This document shows, piece by piece, positions 27,165 to 36,259 of a stretch of DNA of 64,000 bases. The translations under genes were made by a program, and so were the position numbers. This stretch comes from a bacterium 1XD42-54 (GTDB taxonomy: Bacteria > Bacillota > Clostridia > Lachnospirales > Lachnospiraceae): the NCBI GenBank assembly GCA_003612585.1, contig RAZH01000006.1:124001-188000 (forward strand). Direction: 5' to 3'. Numbering within the stretch: position 1 is the stretch's first letter; every line of letters begins with the position of its first letter. Under the pieces are notes generated by a model. It saw nothing but the letters and a program-made list of their open reading frames with translations. It searched no databases and was not told the DNA's origin.

Positions 27165-27169
27165 AAAAT

Positions 27170-28033
27170 TTATTCATTTTTTTCAATGAAACCTTCTCCG
27201 TATACTTCACGGGTCTCCGTCATCATGATAAATGCGTTCGGGTCAATTTCATGCACGGCATTTAAGATTGTATGGGTCTGTACCTTGGAACAGGCGCACA
27301 ACAATACGTCGCGTTCCTGACGAGTGTAGGTGCCCATGGCGCGGATTGCCGTAGAGCCTCGGTCCGTAATTTCACTGATTTTTTCAGCGATCTCCAGGCC
27401 GTTGTCCGTAATGATGACAGCCAGTGCCCCGGCGGATGTGCCATACATGATTTTATCAATCGCGAGGGAGGTGATAAAAGTGGTAATTAATCCATACAGT
27501 ACCGCGTCCACGTGTTGAAATACGGGCCATCCGAGCAGGATTACAAGCAGATCAAGAACCATCGTCACAGCGCCGAGCGAGAGATGCGGATGCAGGCGCT
27601 TGATCGTCATGATCAGAAAATCGGCGCCTCCGGAGGAAGTGCCGCGCATGTAAAACAGGCCAAGCCCGATACCGAGAAATACGCCAGAATATAAAGCCGC
27701 CATAAAAGGAGAACCAGTATAAGACGGAGTGTACGGGAATACAATATCCAGGAAAAAGGTGCAAAGCAGCATGGTTCGCGCGGATTTTCGAAGAAATTGT
27801 TTTCCTACAACCCGATAACTGATCAGGATAAGCGGAATATTCAGAATCAGGGATGTGATACCGATCGGAAACTTCCATAAATAATTGATAATCAGAGCCA
27901 GACCAGATACACCTCCGGGCGCAAAGTCAGCGGCCCGTGCAAAAGTATAGATGCCGATTGCATAGCAGATACTGCCAATGAGATCGAATAAAAAATCAAG
28001 AAGTAAGTTTTTTGTACTTTTTTTCAGGTTCAT
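27170..28033 (-). CDS. YitT family membrane protein
   Basis: A 287-residue protein of the YitT family (membrane part DUF161, C-terminal DUF2179). Five or six hydrophobic helices span about 8-200, including GIYTFARAADFAPGGVSGLA and GTSSGGADFLIM. A soluble domain follows at about 205-287 (ITDNGLEIAEKISEITDRGS). The function of the family is unsettled. The ATG at 28033 with GGAG eight bases upstream is chosen over a TTG at 28039. It is transcribed away from asnS. Confidence 0.9.
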   Translation of the reverse strand: MNLKKSTKNLLLDFLFDLIGSICYAIGIYTFARAADFAPGGVSGLALIINYLWKFPIGITSLILNIPLILISYRVVGKQFLRKSARTMLLCTFFLDIVFPYTPSYTGSPFMAALYSGVFLGIGLGLFYMRGTSSGGADFLIMTIKRLHPHLSLGAVTMVLDLLVILLGWPVFQHVDAVLYGLITTFITSLAIDKIMYGTSAGALAVIITDNGLEIAEKISEITDRGSTAIRAMGTYTRQERDVLLCACSKVQTHTILNAVHEIDPNAFIMMTETREVYGEGFIEKNE

Positions 28034-28158
28034 GGTCAAGTCTCCGTTTCTTAATTAAAAAGCCTGCATCATTTTTCCGTAACGCAGGGAATGATCTATC
28101 AGTTATCCTATCATAATTTCAGGAATTTTAAAAGCCATATGGCCTGTACATTTATGCC

Positions 28159-28187
28159 TTGCAGGAACGCAGGAAAAAAGGTATAAT
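28159..28187 (+). promoter_or_regulatory. Promoter of asnS
   Basis: TTGCAG and TATAAT are separated by exactly 17 bases, about 83 bases before the asnS ATG. The leader between is too short for, and lacks the GGTGG element of, a T-box. Confidence 0.75.
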
Positions 28188-28269
28188 GTCCGGAAAGAGG
28201 GCTTTTAGGGCCGGGTTGCGGCAGGTGTATGCGGCAGCTTTGTACAAAAATAGAAGAGGAGCTTATATT

Positions 28270-29658
28270 ATGGAGTTTACCACAGTCAGAGAATTATACC
28301 GCAACAGCGGCACTTACACAGATAAGGAAATTACAGTCGGAGGATGGGTGCGCAGCATCCGTGATTCTAAGACGTTCGGTTTTATCGTTCTGCACGACGG
28401 CACCTTTTTTGAGACGCTTCAGATTGTTTATTCAGACAGCCTTGCGAATTTTGTAGAGATTTCCAAATTGAATGTCGGCGCGGCGATTATTGTAAAAGGT
28501 ACCCTGGTTGCGACCCCGGGTGCAAAGCAGCCGTTTGAAATTCAGGCGACAAGTGTGGAAGTAGAAGGCGCATCCACACCGGATTATCCGATGCAGAAGA
28601 AGCGCCATTCGATGGAATATCTGCGGACCGTTCCGCATCTTCGTCCGCGAACGAATACTTTCCAGGCCGTGTTCCGCGTGCGGTCCCTGATTGCCTATGC
28701 AATACACAAATTTTTCCAGGAACGCGACTTTGTTTACGTGCATGCGCCGCTGATTACAGCCAGCGACTGTGAAGGCGCAGGAGAGATGTTCCAGGTGACG
28801 ACATTTGACCTGAACAATATTCCGAAGAATGATAAAGGGGAAGTTGATTTTGCACAGGACTTTTTCGGAAAGGCAACAAAGCTGACAGTCAGCGGTCAGC
28901 TTGACGTTGAGGCATTTGCGCAGGCTTTCCGCAACGTTTATACCTTTGGTCCGACGTTCCGTTCTGAGAATTCCAATACGGCGCGTCATGCGGCGGAGTT
29001 CTGGATGATTGAGCCGGAGATTGCGTTTGCAGATCTGAAAGATGATATGATTCTGGCGGAGGACATGATTAAATATGTGATTCGTTACGTGCTGGAGCAT
29101 GCGCCGGAGGAGATGAATTTCTTCAATTCGTTTGTGGACAAGGGACTAATTGAGCGTCTGAACCATGTCCTCAACTCTGAGTTTGGCCATGTGACCTACA
29201 CGGAAGCAGTTGAGATTCTTGAGAAGAACAATGACAAATTTGAGTACAAGGTATCCTGGGGCTGTGACCTCCAGACCGAGCACGAACGTTATCTGACCGA
29301 GCAGGTATTTAAAAAGCCGCTGTTTGTGACCGATTATCCGAAGGAGATCAAAGCGTTTTATATGAAGCTGAACGAGGACGGAAAGACCGTTGCAGCTATG
29401 GACTGTCTTGTTCCGGGCATTGGAGAGATTATTGGCGGAAGTCAGAGAGAGGACGATCTGGAAAAGCTTCAGACGCGTATTGAAGAGCTGGGTATGAACG
29501 CGGAGGATTACAAATACTATATGGATCTGCGGAAATACGGTTCCACGCACCATGCAGGATTCGGGCTTGGTTTTGAGCGCTGCGTGATGTACCTGACCGG
29601 AATGTCAAATATCCGCGACGTGCTCCCATATCCGCGTACCGTGGGCAACTGCGAGTAA
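28270..29658 (+). CDS. asnS: Asparaginyl-tRNA synthetase
   Basis: A 462-residue class IIb synthetase, the normal AsnRS length. The N-terminal OB-fold anticodon-binding domain covers about 1-110 ([19 protein letters not shown]). The catalytic domain carries motif 2 ([21 protein letters not shown]) in two parts near 235-256 and motif 3 [15 protein letters not shown] near 425-440. The RHAAEF and short-insert features fit AsnRS rather than AspRS. GAGGAG precedes the ATG at 28270; the frame open to 28159 would begin upstream of the -10 box and is rejected. Confidence 0.95.
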   Translation: MEFTTVRELYRNSGTYTDKEITVGGWVRSIRDSKTFGFIVLHDGTFFETLQIVYSDSLANFVEISKLNVGAAIIVKGTLVATPGAKQPFEIQATSVEVEGASTPDYPMQKKRHSMEYLRTVPHLRPRTNTFQAVFRVRSLIAYAIHKFFQERDFVYVHAPLITASDCEGAGEMFQVTTFDLNNIPKNDKGEVDFAQDFFGKATKLTVSGQLDVEAFAQAFRNVYTFGPTFRSENSNTARHAAEFWMIEPEIAFADLKDDMILAEDMIKYVIRYVLEHAPEEMNFFNSFVDKGLIERLNHVLNSEFGHVTYTEAVEILEKNNDKFEYKVSWGCDLQTEHERYLTEQVFKKPLFVTDYPKEIKAFYMKLNEDGKTVAAMDCLVPGIGEIIGGSQREDDLEKLQTRIEELGMNAEDYKYYMDLRKYGSTHHAGFGLGFERCVMYLTGMSNIRDVLPYPRTVGNCE

Positions 29659-29667
29659 AGGAGAAGT

Positions 29668-30363
29668 ATGAGCAGCAAGATTTTAGTTCTGGACGATGAG
29701 AAGGAGATTGCAGACGTAATCGCACTCTATCTGCGTAACGATGGTTATGAGGTGGAGACAGCCTACAGCGGCCGGGAGGCGCTGGGACTGATTGAGAAGG
29801 GAGAGCCGGATCTGGCGCTTCTCGACGTGATGCTTCCTGATATCGACGGTTTTCGAATTCTTCAGAAGATCCGGGAAAAATACAGATTTCCGGTTATCAT
29901 GCTGACTGCCAAAACAGAATATACGGATAAGATTGCCGGGCTGACACTGGGGGCGGATGATTACATTGCAAAGCCGTTTAATCCTCTGGAGCTTGTGGCG
30001 AGGGTCAAGGCTCAGCTCCGTCGTTACACAAAGTACAACGAAAACAACAAGCAGCAGGGCAATCTCATTGATTTTGCCGGGCTTTTGATGAATCGTGATA
30101 CACATGAGTGTACCTACAACGAACGGGAGCTGGTATTGACGCCAATTGAGTTTGATATTTTGTGGCTTCTGTGTGAAAACCGTGGCAAGGTGATTAGCTC
30201 CGAGCAGCTGTTTGAACAGATCTGGAAGGAAAAATATTTCAAAAACAGCAATAATACCGTGATGGTTCATATCCGTCATCTTCGCGAAAAGATGGGGGAT
30301 GGCAGAAGGAAAAGTGATTTTATCAAAACCGTCTGGGGAGTAGGATATAAGGTTGAAAAATAA
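29668..30363 (+). CDS. OmpR/VanR-like response regulator
   Basis: A 231-residue regulator with a receiver domain (acidic pair D9-D10, phosphoacceptor D53 in LALLDVMLPD, K102 in AKPFNP) and a winged-helix DNA-binding domain at about 135-231 (VHIRHLREKMGD). The sequence style is close to VanR-type regulators that are widespread in Lachnospiraceae without vancomycin genes. AAGGAG precedes the ATG. It overlaps the kinase gene by 11 bases and follows asnS by 9 bases. Confidence 0.92.
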   Translation: MSSKILVLDDEKEIADVIALYLRNDGYEVETAYSGREALGLIEKGEPDLALLDVMLPDIDGFRILQKIREKYRFPVIMLTAKTEYTDKIAGLTLGADDYIAKPFNPLELVARVKAQLRRYTKYNENNKQQGNLIDFAGLLMNRDTHECTYNERELVLTPIEFDILWLLCENRGKVISSEQLFEQIWKEKYFKNSNNTVMVHIRHLREKMGDGRRKSDFIKTVWGVGYKVEK

Positions 30364-31477
30364 TTATGGAAAGTTAAAACGAACAATACTGATCCGCTCA
30401 CTTCTGATTTCCGTTTTGGTAGCGGCAATCGGATACGGCATCCTGACATTTCTGGTGGACGGAGTTTTTCAGGACAGCTTCGCACGGTTTGTCATGGCTA
30501 TTTTTACGAGATTTGGCATTGAGCAATGGAAGGCAGTAGAGTATTACAACCGTATATTTGTCTACAACAAATCCATTTTTGTGGTGGGAAGTCTGGGGAT
30601 TTTGTTCCTGTTTTATTTTTATGTTTCCGTGGGACGTCTGACGAAGTATCTGAACGATATCAGCGGTGCCCTGGAAAAGACGCTGAACCCTTCAGATGAG
30701 CCAATTATTCTGGTGCCTGAGCTGGAGCCGATGGCTGAGACGCTTTCCACACTCAAAATGAAGCTGAAATGCCGCGAGAGGGAAGCAGCGGAGAGCGAGC
30801 AGCGCAAAAATGAGCTGGTCGTTTATCTTGCACATGACCTTAAGACGCCATTGACCTCTGTGATTGCCTATTTGACGATGCTCGATGAGCAGTCGGATAT
30901 GCCGCAGGAAGACCGGGCAAAGTACACGCATATCACGCTGGAAAAGGCGATACGGCTGGAAGAGCTGATCAGTGAGTTTTTTGATATTACGAGATTTAAT
31001 TTGCAGAATATTGTTCTGGACAAAGAACGGCTGAATCTTTCGATTTTGCTGGAACAGCTGGCGGACGAGAGCTATGGAATGTTGAGCGAGAAGAACATGG
31101 TCTGTGCCGTGGATGTGGAAGAGAAGCTGATGTTCCAGGGAGATCCGGATAAGCTTGCGCGTGTGTTTGACAATCTTCTGCGCAATGCCGCTGCGTATGG
31201 CTATGAAGGAACGCAGATTCTGATTCAGGCCAGAGGAGGCAACGATTATATTACGATTATTTTTACGAATGAAGGGCCGCAGATTCCGCAGAAAAAGCTG
31301 GAAATGATTTTTGAAAAGTTTTATCGGATTGATGATGCCAGATCAAGCCGGACCGGAGGCGCCGGATTGGGACTTGCGATTGCAAAGCAGATCGTGGAGC
31401 TCCATGGCGGAACCATTTCTGCGACAAGCGACAGCCGGAATACACGTTTTATTGTAAGCTTTCCGGTTCAGGAATAG
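30353..31477 (+). CDS. VanS-like sensor histidine kinase
   Basis: A 374-residue membrane kinase. Helices near 11-35 and 74-92 flank a short extracytoplasmic loop of about 38 residues. The dimerisation helix holds the phospho-histidine H161 (YLAHDLKTPLTSV). The ATPase domain has the N box NLLRNAAAYG, G1 box-like IIFTNEGPQIP and the GGAGLGLAIAKQI G2 box. The start is a TTG inside the end of the regulator gene. It is likely partner of the upstream regulator. No resistance ligase genes are nearby; a class B sortase gene follows after 15 bases. Confidence 0.9.
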   Translation: MKNNYGKLKRTILIRSLLISVLVAAIGYGILTFLVDGVFQDSFARFVMAIFTRFGIEQWKAVEYYNRIFVYNKSIFVVGSLGILFLFYFYVSVGRLTKYLNDISGALEKTLNPSDEPIILVPELEPMAETLSTLKMKLKCREREAAESEQRKNELVVYLAHDLKTPLTSVIAYLTMLDEQSDMPQEDRAKYTHITLEKAIRLEELISEFFDITRFNLQNIVLDKERLNLSILLEQLADESYGMLSEKNMVCAVDVEEKLMFQGDPDKLARVFDNLLRNAAAYGYEGTQILIQARGGNDYITIIFTNEGPQIPQKKLEMIFEKFYRIDDARSSRTGGAGLGLAIAKQIVELHGGTISATSDSRNTRFIVSFPVQE

Positions 31478-31492
31478 TAAGGGGGATATCAC

Positions 31493-32377
31493 ATGTCTGG
31501 AAAAAAAAGAAAGAAAACATTTGGAGACGTGCTCAGTACACTGTTGATGCTCGTTGCGCTTGGTGTATTTGTTTTTTCTGCGTATACCCTGTATGGTTTT
31601 TATCAGGAATATCGCAAAAGCTCCGTAGAATATGACAACCTGGAGAATGACTATGCATCTGTGGACGAAGCAGATGAAACCGAGGATTTTGATGCGCTTG
31701 AGGATGATAAGACAGTACAGGATTTACAGAACAAGCAGAATATCAGCGGAAAAGAAGTTGTGACCGTTATGGAAAATGGAAAACAGATTACGGTACCGAC
31801 TATGCGCAACCCCATTGATTTTACAGAGTTGAAACAGAAAAATGAAGATATTGTCGGCTGGTTGCGTATCCGTGCGCTCGGCATTTCCTACCCGGTCGTA
31901 CAGGGGGAGGATAATGATTTTTATCTGCACCGCACCTTTGAAAAAGAAGACAACTTTGCTGGCTGTATTTTTGTGAACTGTGACAACAGCGGGAATTTCA
32001 CTGACCAGAACACCATCATCTACGGCCACAATATGAAAGATGGTTCCATGTTTGGAAAGCTGAAGAAATTTCGGGAAGAGGGTGTTTTTGATAAGAGCAA
32101 ATATTTCTGGATGTTCACACCGGACCTGATCTATGAATACCGGATTTTCTCCGCAACGGTTGTAGATAAGACCGGAATTACATATCAGTCATTCTTCACG
32201 CAGGAGGATTTTGATACGCTGATGCAGCATGCGTTTGAGACGTCAGTGATCGACGGTTCCGATGTGGATGTCAATATGAACGACCGGATTATGACGCTTT
32301 CGACGTGTACCGGAGACGATGCAACGCGGTTTGTCGTGATGGGCAAGCTGGTGCAGATTTATGCTTCAAAGAAATAA
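31493..32377 (+). CDS. srtB: Class B sortase
   Basis: A 294-residue transpeptidase with an N-terminal membrane anchor (about 13-37), an acidic linker and a sortase beta-barrel (about 105-294). The catalytic residues are H179 in IIYGHNM, C272 in TLSTC and R279 in ATRFVV. Class B enzymes attach proteins with NPQTN-like signals to peptidoglycan or build pili. No protein with a recognisable sorting signal is encoded in this window. AAGGGGG precedes the ATG; the gene is probably co-transcribed with the VanRS-like pair. Confidence 0.9.
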   Translation: MSGKKRKKTFGDVLSTLLMLVALGVFVFSAYTLYGFYQEYRKSSVEYDNLENDYASVDEADETEDFDALEDDKTVQDLQNKQNISGKEVVTVMENGKQITVPTMRNPIDFTELKQKNEDIVGWLRIRALGISYPVVQGEDNDFYLHRTFEKEDNFAGCIFVNCDNSGNFTDQNTIIYGHNMKDGSMFGKLKKFREEGVFDKSKYFWMFTPDLIYEYRIFSATVVDKTGITYQSFFTQEDFDTLMQHAFETSVIDGSDVDVNMNDRIMTLSTCTGDDATRFVVMGKLVQIYASKK

Positions 32378-32400
32378 AATAAATCTTTTTAATAATAAGG

Positions 32401-32436
32401 GGCTGTCCATCTTGTAATACTTTAAGATGGACAGCC
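32401..32436. terminator. Bidirectional terminator
   Basis: A 13-bp perfect stem (GGCTGTCCATCTT with AAGATGGACAGCC, 10-base loop) lies between the sortase gene and the convergent GH31 gene. Confidence 0.8.
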
Positions 32437-32470
32437 TGCTTATTTTGCGTTGGATTGACAGTCGGTAGTT

Positions 32471-35002
32471 TTATATTGCTTCAAAAACAGGAATTTGATC
32501 TAAAGGGGCATCCACGGTATACCACTGATTGCCTTCATAGGTTTCTCCGGTAAAGTAGTGCTGCCAATTTCCCACAGGCAGATAAACATCCCAGGTGGTT
32601 GCGCCCTGCTCAGTTACCGGGCATACAAGATACTTATCCCCAAACATATACTGAGTTTCAGCTTTTCGTGCTTCCGGATCGTCCGGATACTCATAAGCCA
32701 GTGAGCGCATCATCGGATAGCCGGTTTCGCTTGCTTTTTCTGCGTTTTCCAAAATATAATCCTGAAGCTCATAGTGTATATCATTAAAGATGTTAAAGAT
32801 ATCAATAATGCTGTCATCGTGATAGCGTTCTGCCAAATTCCAAGGCATTCTGGTACGGCTCAAATCCGGGTTTTCACGGTTCCGGCCCTCAGAGTGAAGC
32901 TGGATGGCAGGAGAGAATGCTACCTGCGCAAGGGCTCTCAAATACAGCTCCTTGTATTCATATCCTGGCAGATCTCCTCCGAATCCGGCCATGTCCGGGG
33001 TATTGAAAGGAACATTGGAGAGGGCGAGATTCATCTGTGCATTCAGTACGGATCTGAACTCTTCCCAGGTTGGATTCTGATCGCCCATCCACATCCACGG
33101 ATGCTGGTTCATATGGCGGCCTGCAGCGCGGCTGAACATGACTGCATCTCCACCAGTCAGTTCATTGGCAATGTCGTAGAGTGTCTGTGCATACAGATCC
33201 GGATAATCATTTCTGAGTTCATCTCCGCGGCGTCCGTCAAAGGCAACGGCATCACGTCCCCAGAGGAATTCTCCTCCGTCCGTTTTAAATCCGCTGATTC
33301 CGATTTCGGTAAACAGGTAGCCCATTTTTCCTTTCAGCCATTCTTTTGTCATCGGGTTGGTGAAGTCCAGAATCATATTATCTGTAAACCAGTCGTTTGG
33401 CTGCCGATAAGGAGTGCCGTCTTCATTCATAATAACCATATTGTTTTCAATCAGGTATTCGATGTCTGCGGTCATCTGCGGATTTGTGGAATTTCCGTCT
33501 TCATCCAGGGCAGGTTCTTTGATAGAGGGAACCAGCCACAGAATAAAGTGGGCATCCTTTTTCTTCATTTTTTCTACGAGAGCCACCGGATCGGTCCAGC
33601 GGTCACCCCAGATGAAATCAGAGGCGCTGAAATAATAGTCTCCGGACTGCGGCGTATAAGAGGAATCGCTGAAGATGTAGAAGTTATTTTTCCATCCCTC
33701 TGTAATAATAGCATTATATTTTACACTGTATTCCTCAGCCTTGTTCATTACGTCTTCAATTTCAGCGGTAGTGCGCCATTCATTTGCGCACAGCCAGGTA
33801 CCAAAGGACCATTCAGGCGGCATAGCTGCATGACCGTTTACATCAGCGTATTCAGCTGCAATTTCCTCATTATCTCCAAGGAAAATATGCAGATCAGTCT
33901 GATTCTCTTTTCTGGAAGAAACGCGGTCAATAATCTGGATGTCATTGTTTTCAGAGGCCATCTGGAAGGAAATCTGATCGGACTCATCAATATAGAGACC
34001 GTATTTATCGGGAACCGTATAATAAGGAACCGGCGCATAGGTGGCACCGCTCTTATACTGCTCCAGATACCAGTTTATGGTTTGAATATGAACGGTATTT
34101 CCGCGTTGATTCAAATCGGCAAACTGCATACCAAATCCCATATACTGATCGTCATCCTGGCTGTCGAGATCATACTGAATCTGTTCTACATTGCCAGCGG
34201 AATCTGAAATTGCGGAAATTCCGTTGATTGCAGTAACATAATCGCCATTTTCATTATAAAAACGGATACTGAAAGGATTATAGTTTACTTCAACGCGGCA
34301 GTCGGAAGTTTTGGCCGTGAGACCGTTCTCATTTTCGATGATCTCAGCGCTCTGTTCGTCTGGTATAAGTTCGCCGAAGCCGGTATTTAAATGAATGTCG
34401 CCTTTTTCTCCGAATACCATTTGTATCTGGAAACCGTCCTCTGCTTCTAATACGAGACCGGCTTTTTCCGGATTGCGTTTCATGTTTGTATAATTCTGAT
34501 GAGCCATAACGGTTACTTCATAATCCTCGCTGACGGTATCGCCAAACTGGAAATGATATGTAACTACGTCGTCCTTTTCAAGAGCCGGAAGATTGCAGGA
34601 ATAGATTTCCCGGTCTACTTTACTCAGATCTACCTGATCTGCCTTATCTGCGGTAAATCCCGGGATAGCAAAGGGCAGGCTCAATACGTCCTCTACAAGG
34701 CCCATCTTTATGGGCTCCTGCTTTTCCCCATTTACAGTCCACTCCAGTGTTACATTGCGGATCATGAAATCTTCAGAATCCATTTTGGCAGAAACATAAA
34801 TGGCAGTTTCCTCGCCTGAGATGGGAGTGGTGGGATTTCGTACCGCTGTTACCGGATCCACAACTTCGATCGAATAGACCTGCTGAATGCCATAAGGGGT
34901 ATGACTAAAGGTCACCTCGCCAGTTTCGGCGTTGGCATAGCCAGTCAGGCCGAGCGGTACGGATAAAGTTAATAGGAGTGCTAAAACTTGTTTCTTTTTC
35001 AT
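32471..35002 (-). CDS. Secreted GH31 family alpha-glycosidase
   Basis: An 843-residue exported enzyme. The signal peptide covers about 1-26 (MKKKQVLALLLTLSVPLGLTG, cleavage near ANA). N-terminal beta-sandwich domains follow, then the GH31 barrel. The nucleophile is D575 in GFKTDGGE and the likely acid/base D641 in WMGDQNP. Activity may be alpha-glucosidase, alpha-xylosidase or transglycosylase. There is no wall anchor. The ATG at 35002 follows GGAGG by eight bases; the ORF start 15 bases earlier is unlikely. It diverges from the sugar-sensing operon, so its expression is probably controlled by it. Confidence 0.92.
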   Translation of the reverse strand: MKKKQVLALLLTLSVPLGLTGYANAETGEVTFSHTPYGIQQVYSIEVVDPVTAVRNPTTPISGEETAIYVSAKMDSEDFMIRNVTLEWTVNGEKQEPIKMGLVEDVLSLPFAIPGFTADKADQVDLSKVDREIYSCNLPALEKDDVVTYHFQFGDTVSEDYEVTVMAHQNYTNMKRNPEKAGLVLEAEDGFQIQMVFGEKGDIHLNTGFGELIPDEQSAEIIENENGLTAKTSDCRVEVNYNPFSIRFYNENGDYVTAINGISAISDSAGNVEQIQYDLDSQDDDQYMGFGMQFADLNQRGNTVHIQTINWYLEQYKSGATYAPVPYYTVPDKYGLYIDESDQISFQMASENNDIQIIDRVSSRKENQTDLHIFLGDNEEIAAEYADVNGHAAMPPEWSFGTWLCANEWRTTAEIEDVMNKAEEYSVKYNAIITEGWKNNFYIFSDSSYTPQSGDYYFSASDFIWGDRWTDPVALVEKMKKKDAHFILWLVPSIKEPALDEDGNSTNPQMTADIEYLIENNMVIMNEDGTPYRQPNDWFTDNMILDFTNPMTKEWLKGKMGYLFTEIGISGFKTDGGEFLWGRDAVAFDGRRGDELRNDYPDLYAQTLYDIANELTGGDAVMFSRAAGRHMNQHPWMWMGDQNPTWEEFRSVLNAQMNLALSNVPFNTPDMAGFGGDLPGYEYKELYLRALAQVAFSPAIQLHSEGRNRENPDLSRTRMPWNLAERYHDDSIIDIFNIFNDIHYELQDYILENAEKASETGYPMMRSLAYEYPDDPEARKAETQYMFGDKYLVCPVTEQGATTWDVYLPVGNWQHYFTGETYEGNQWYTVDAPLDQIPVFEAI

Positions 35003-35302
35003 TCTTGATTCCTCCATTTTTCTTTACAGTTTATCAGTTTCAGTTATTCCGTTCCTGTTACTGCAATTGCACTATAAGCGATTTTATCCGCTGTGCCAAC
35101 TCGATTATTTTATCTATAAAAGATAATGATTATAAAATAATGCCAATAAATCGTGCGTTATTCCATGGATTTTTTATGTAAAGTGCATATTAAAATCTGG
35201 AGAAAGTGTAAAAAAACCAATCCTCTAACGTTAGGACTTTAATCAAAATATATGATATAATCAATTTAACCAGAGAAACAAAAGGAGATTCAGGGGGAAA
35301 TC
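35003..35302. promoter_or_regulatory. Divergent control region between GH31 and the sugar-sensing operon
   Basis: This stretch of 300 bases is AT-rich and has no gene. A good -10 box (TATAAT, 35256-35261) faces the binding-protein gene, with only a weak -35 before it. Binding sites for the YesN-like regulator are expected here but I could not single one out. Confidence 0.5.
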
Positions 35303-36259
35303 ATGAACAGATTAAAAAAAAGGACGCTTATTACAATAATCTGCGGTATACTCTGTGGATTTACGCAGACAGTAGATGCGACGGAAGTATGCAGCCCGCG
35401 GATTGCAGGTATCCTTTCTACAAAATCAACCTACTGGCAGGAAATGCTGCAGGGTATAGAGGAAGGCTGCAGGGAGCAGGGGCTTTCTTTTTTTGCTTTG
35501 GATATTTCGCTGCAGGACAAGGATGCTATGACCTGGAACGTGCTGGATGCCTGGCGGTTAGTATTGATGTCCGATGTAGATGTGATTATTGCTGAAGGCA
35601 ATCTTCCGGATACGGAAGTGATAAAGGAAGCGCGGGAGAAAGGAATCAAGATTGTTCTGGTAGATTCTGATGCCGGAAAGGAACTGCGCGACGCCTATGT
35701 AGGAACAGATAATGTGCAGGCAGGTTACCTGGCGGCACAGATACTGGACGAGCTGTATGGAATCAGCAACAATCCTGTTATGATTCAGGATAATGAAACG
35801 AACGCTGCTGTTTCCGATCGTTTTTATGGAATTTGTGAGGCATTGAGGCAGAAATGGCCGGATGTAGAAATTAAATCTCCTGAGACACCCTGGTATTCAG
35901 AGCGGGTATCCAATTCCAGCCTGGAAAATCTGATTCTGGAAAATCCGGACATTCAGGCGATTTTTGGCCTGATGGAATCAGAAACGATGTTGTACGCACA
36001 AATTCTGAAACAGATTAACCTGGAAAAAAAGGTACATTTGATCGCCTTTGATCGTTCGGAGGAAACTCTGGAGCTTCTTGCAGATGGCATTGTTGACGCA
36101 GTAATTGTACAGCAAAGTTACGAGGTAGGCTATCAAAGCGCACAAATTGCAGGATGCCTGGCAAATGGAGGAACGCCGGAACAGGACACGATATATATAG
36201 ATTGTTCAGTTATCAGCCACAAGGATCTTCCGGCTTTGGATGGAGGGAAAATCGAATGA
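35303..36259 (+). CDS. Sugar-binding periplasmic-type protein acting as sensor
   Basis: A 318-residue Peripla_BP_4 (RbsB-like) protein with a signal peptide or N-terminal anchor (residues 1-26, IITIICGILCGF) and no lipobox after it. The two lobes of the type 1 binding fold are clear (PRIAGILSTKSTYWQEMLQG; KIVLVDSDAG; GTDNVQAGYLAAQIL; VHLIAFDRSEETL). No ABC permease or ATPase genes follow. Instead its stop overlaps the YesN-like regulator start (ATGA). It is probably an extracytoplasmic sugar sensor that signals through the kinase, as XylFII does for LytS in clostridia. Confidence 0.85.
   Translation: MNRLKKRTLITIICGILCGFTQTVDATEVCSPRIAGILSTKSTYWQEMLQGIEEGCREQGLSFFALDISLQDKDAMTWNVLDAWRLVLMSDVDVIIAEGNLPDTEVIKEAREKGIKIVLVDSDAGKELRDAYVGTDNVQAGYLAAQILDELYGISNNPVMIQDNETNAAVSDRFYGICEALRQKWPDVEIKSPETPWYSERVSNSSLENLILENPDIQAIFGLMESETMLYAQILKQINLEKKVHLIAFDRSEETLELLADGIVDAVIVQQSYEVGYQSAQIAGCLANGGTPEQDTIYIDCSVISHKDLPALDGGKIE

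Noticed and set aside
28188-28269. T-box leader for asnS
   Set aside because: The leader after the promoter is only about 80 bases and lacks the T-box core sequence.
32774-34207. 477-codon open frame opposite the GH31 gene
   Set aside because: It is antisense to a gene with complete catalytic motifs, has no ribosome site, and its translation shows no domain.
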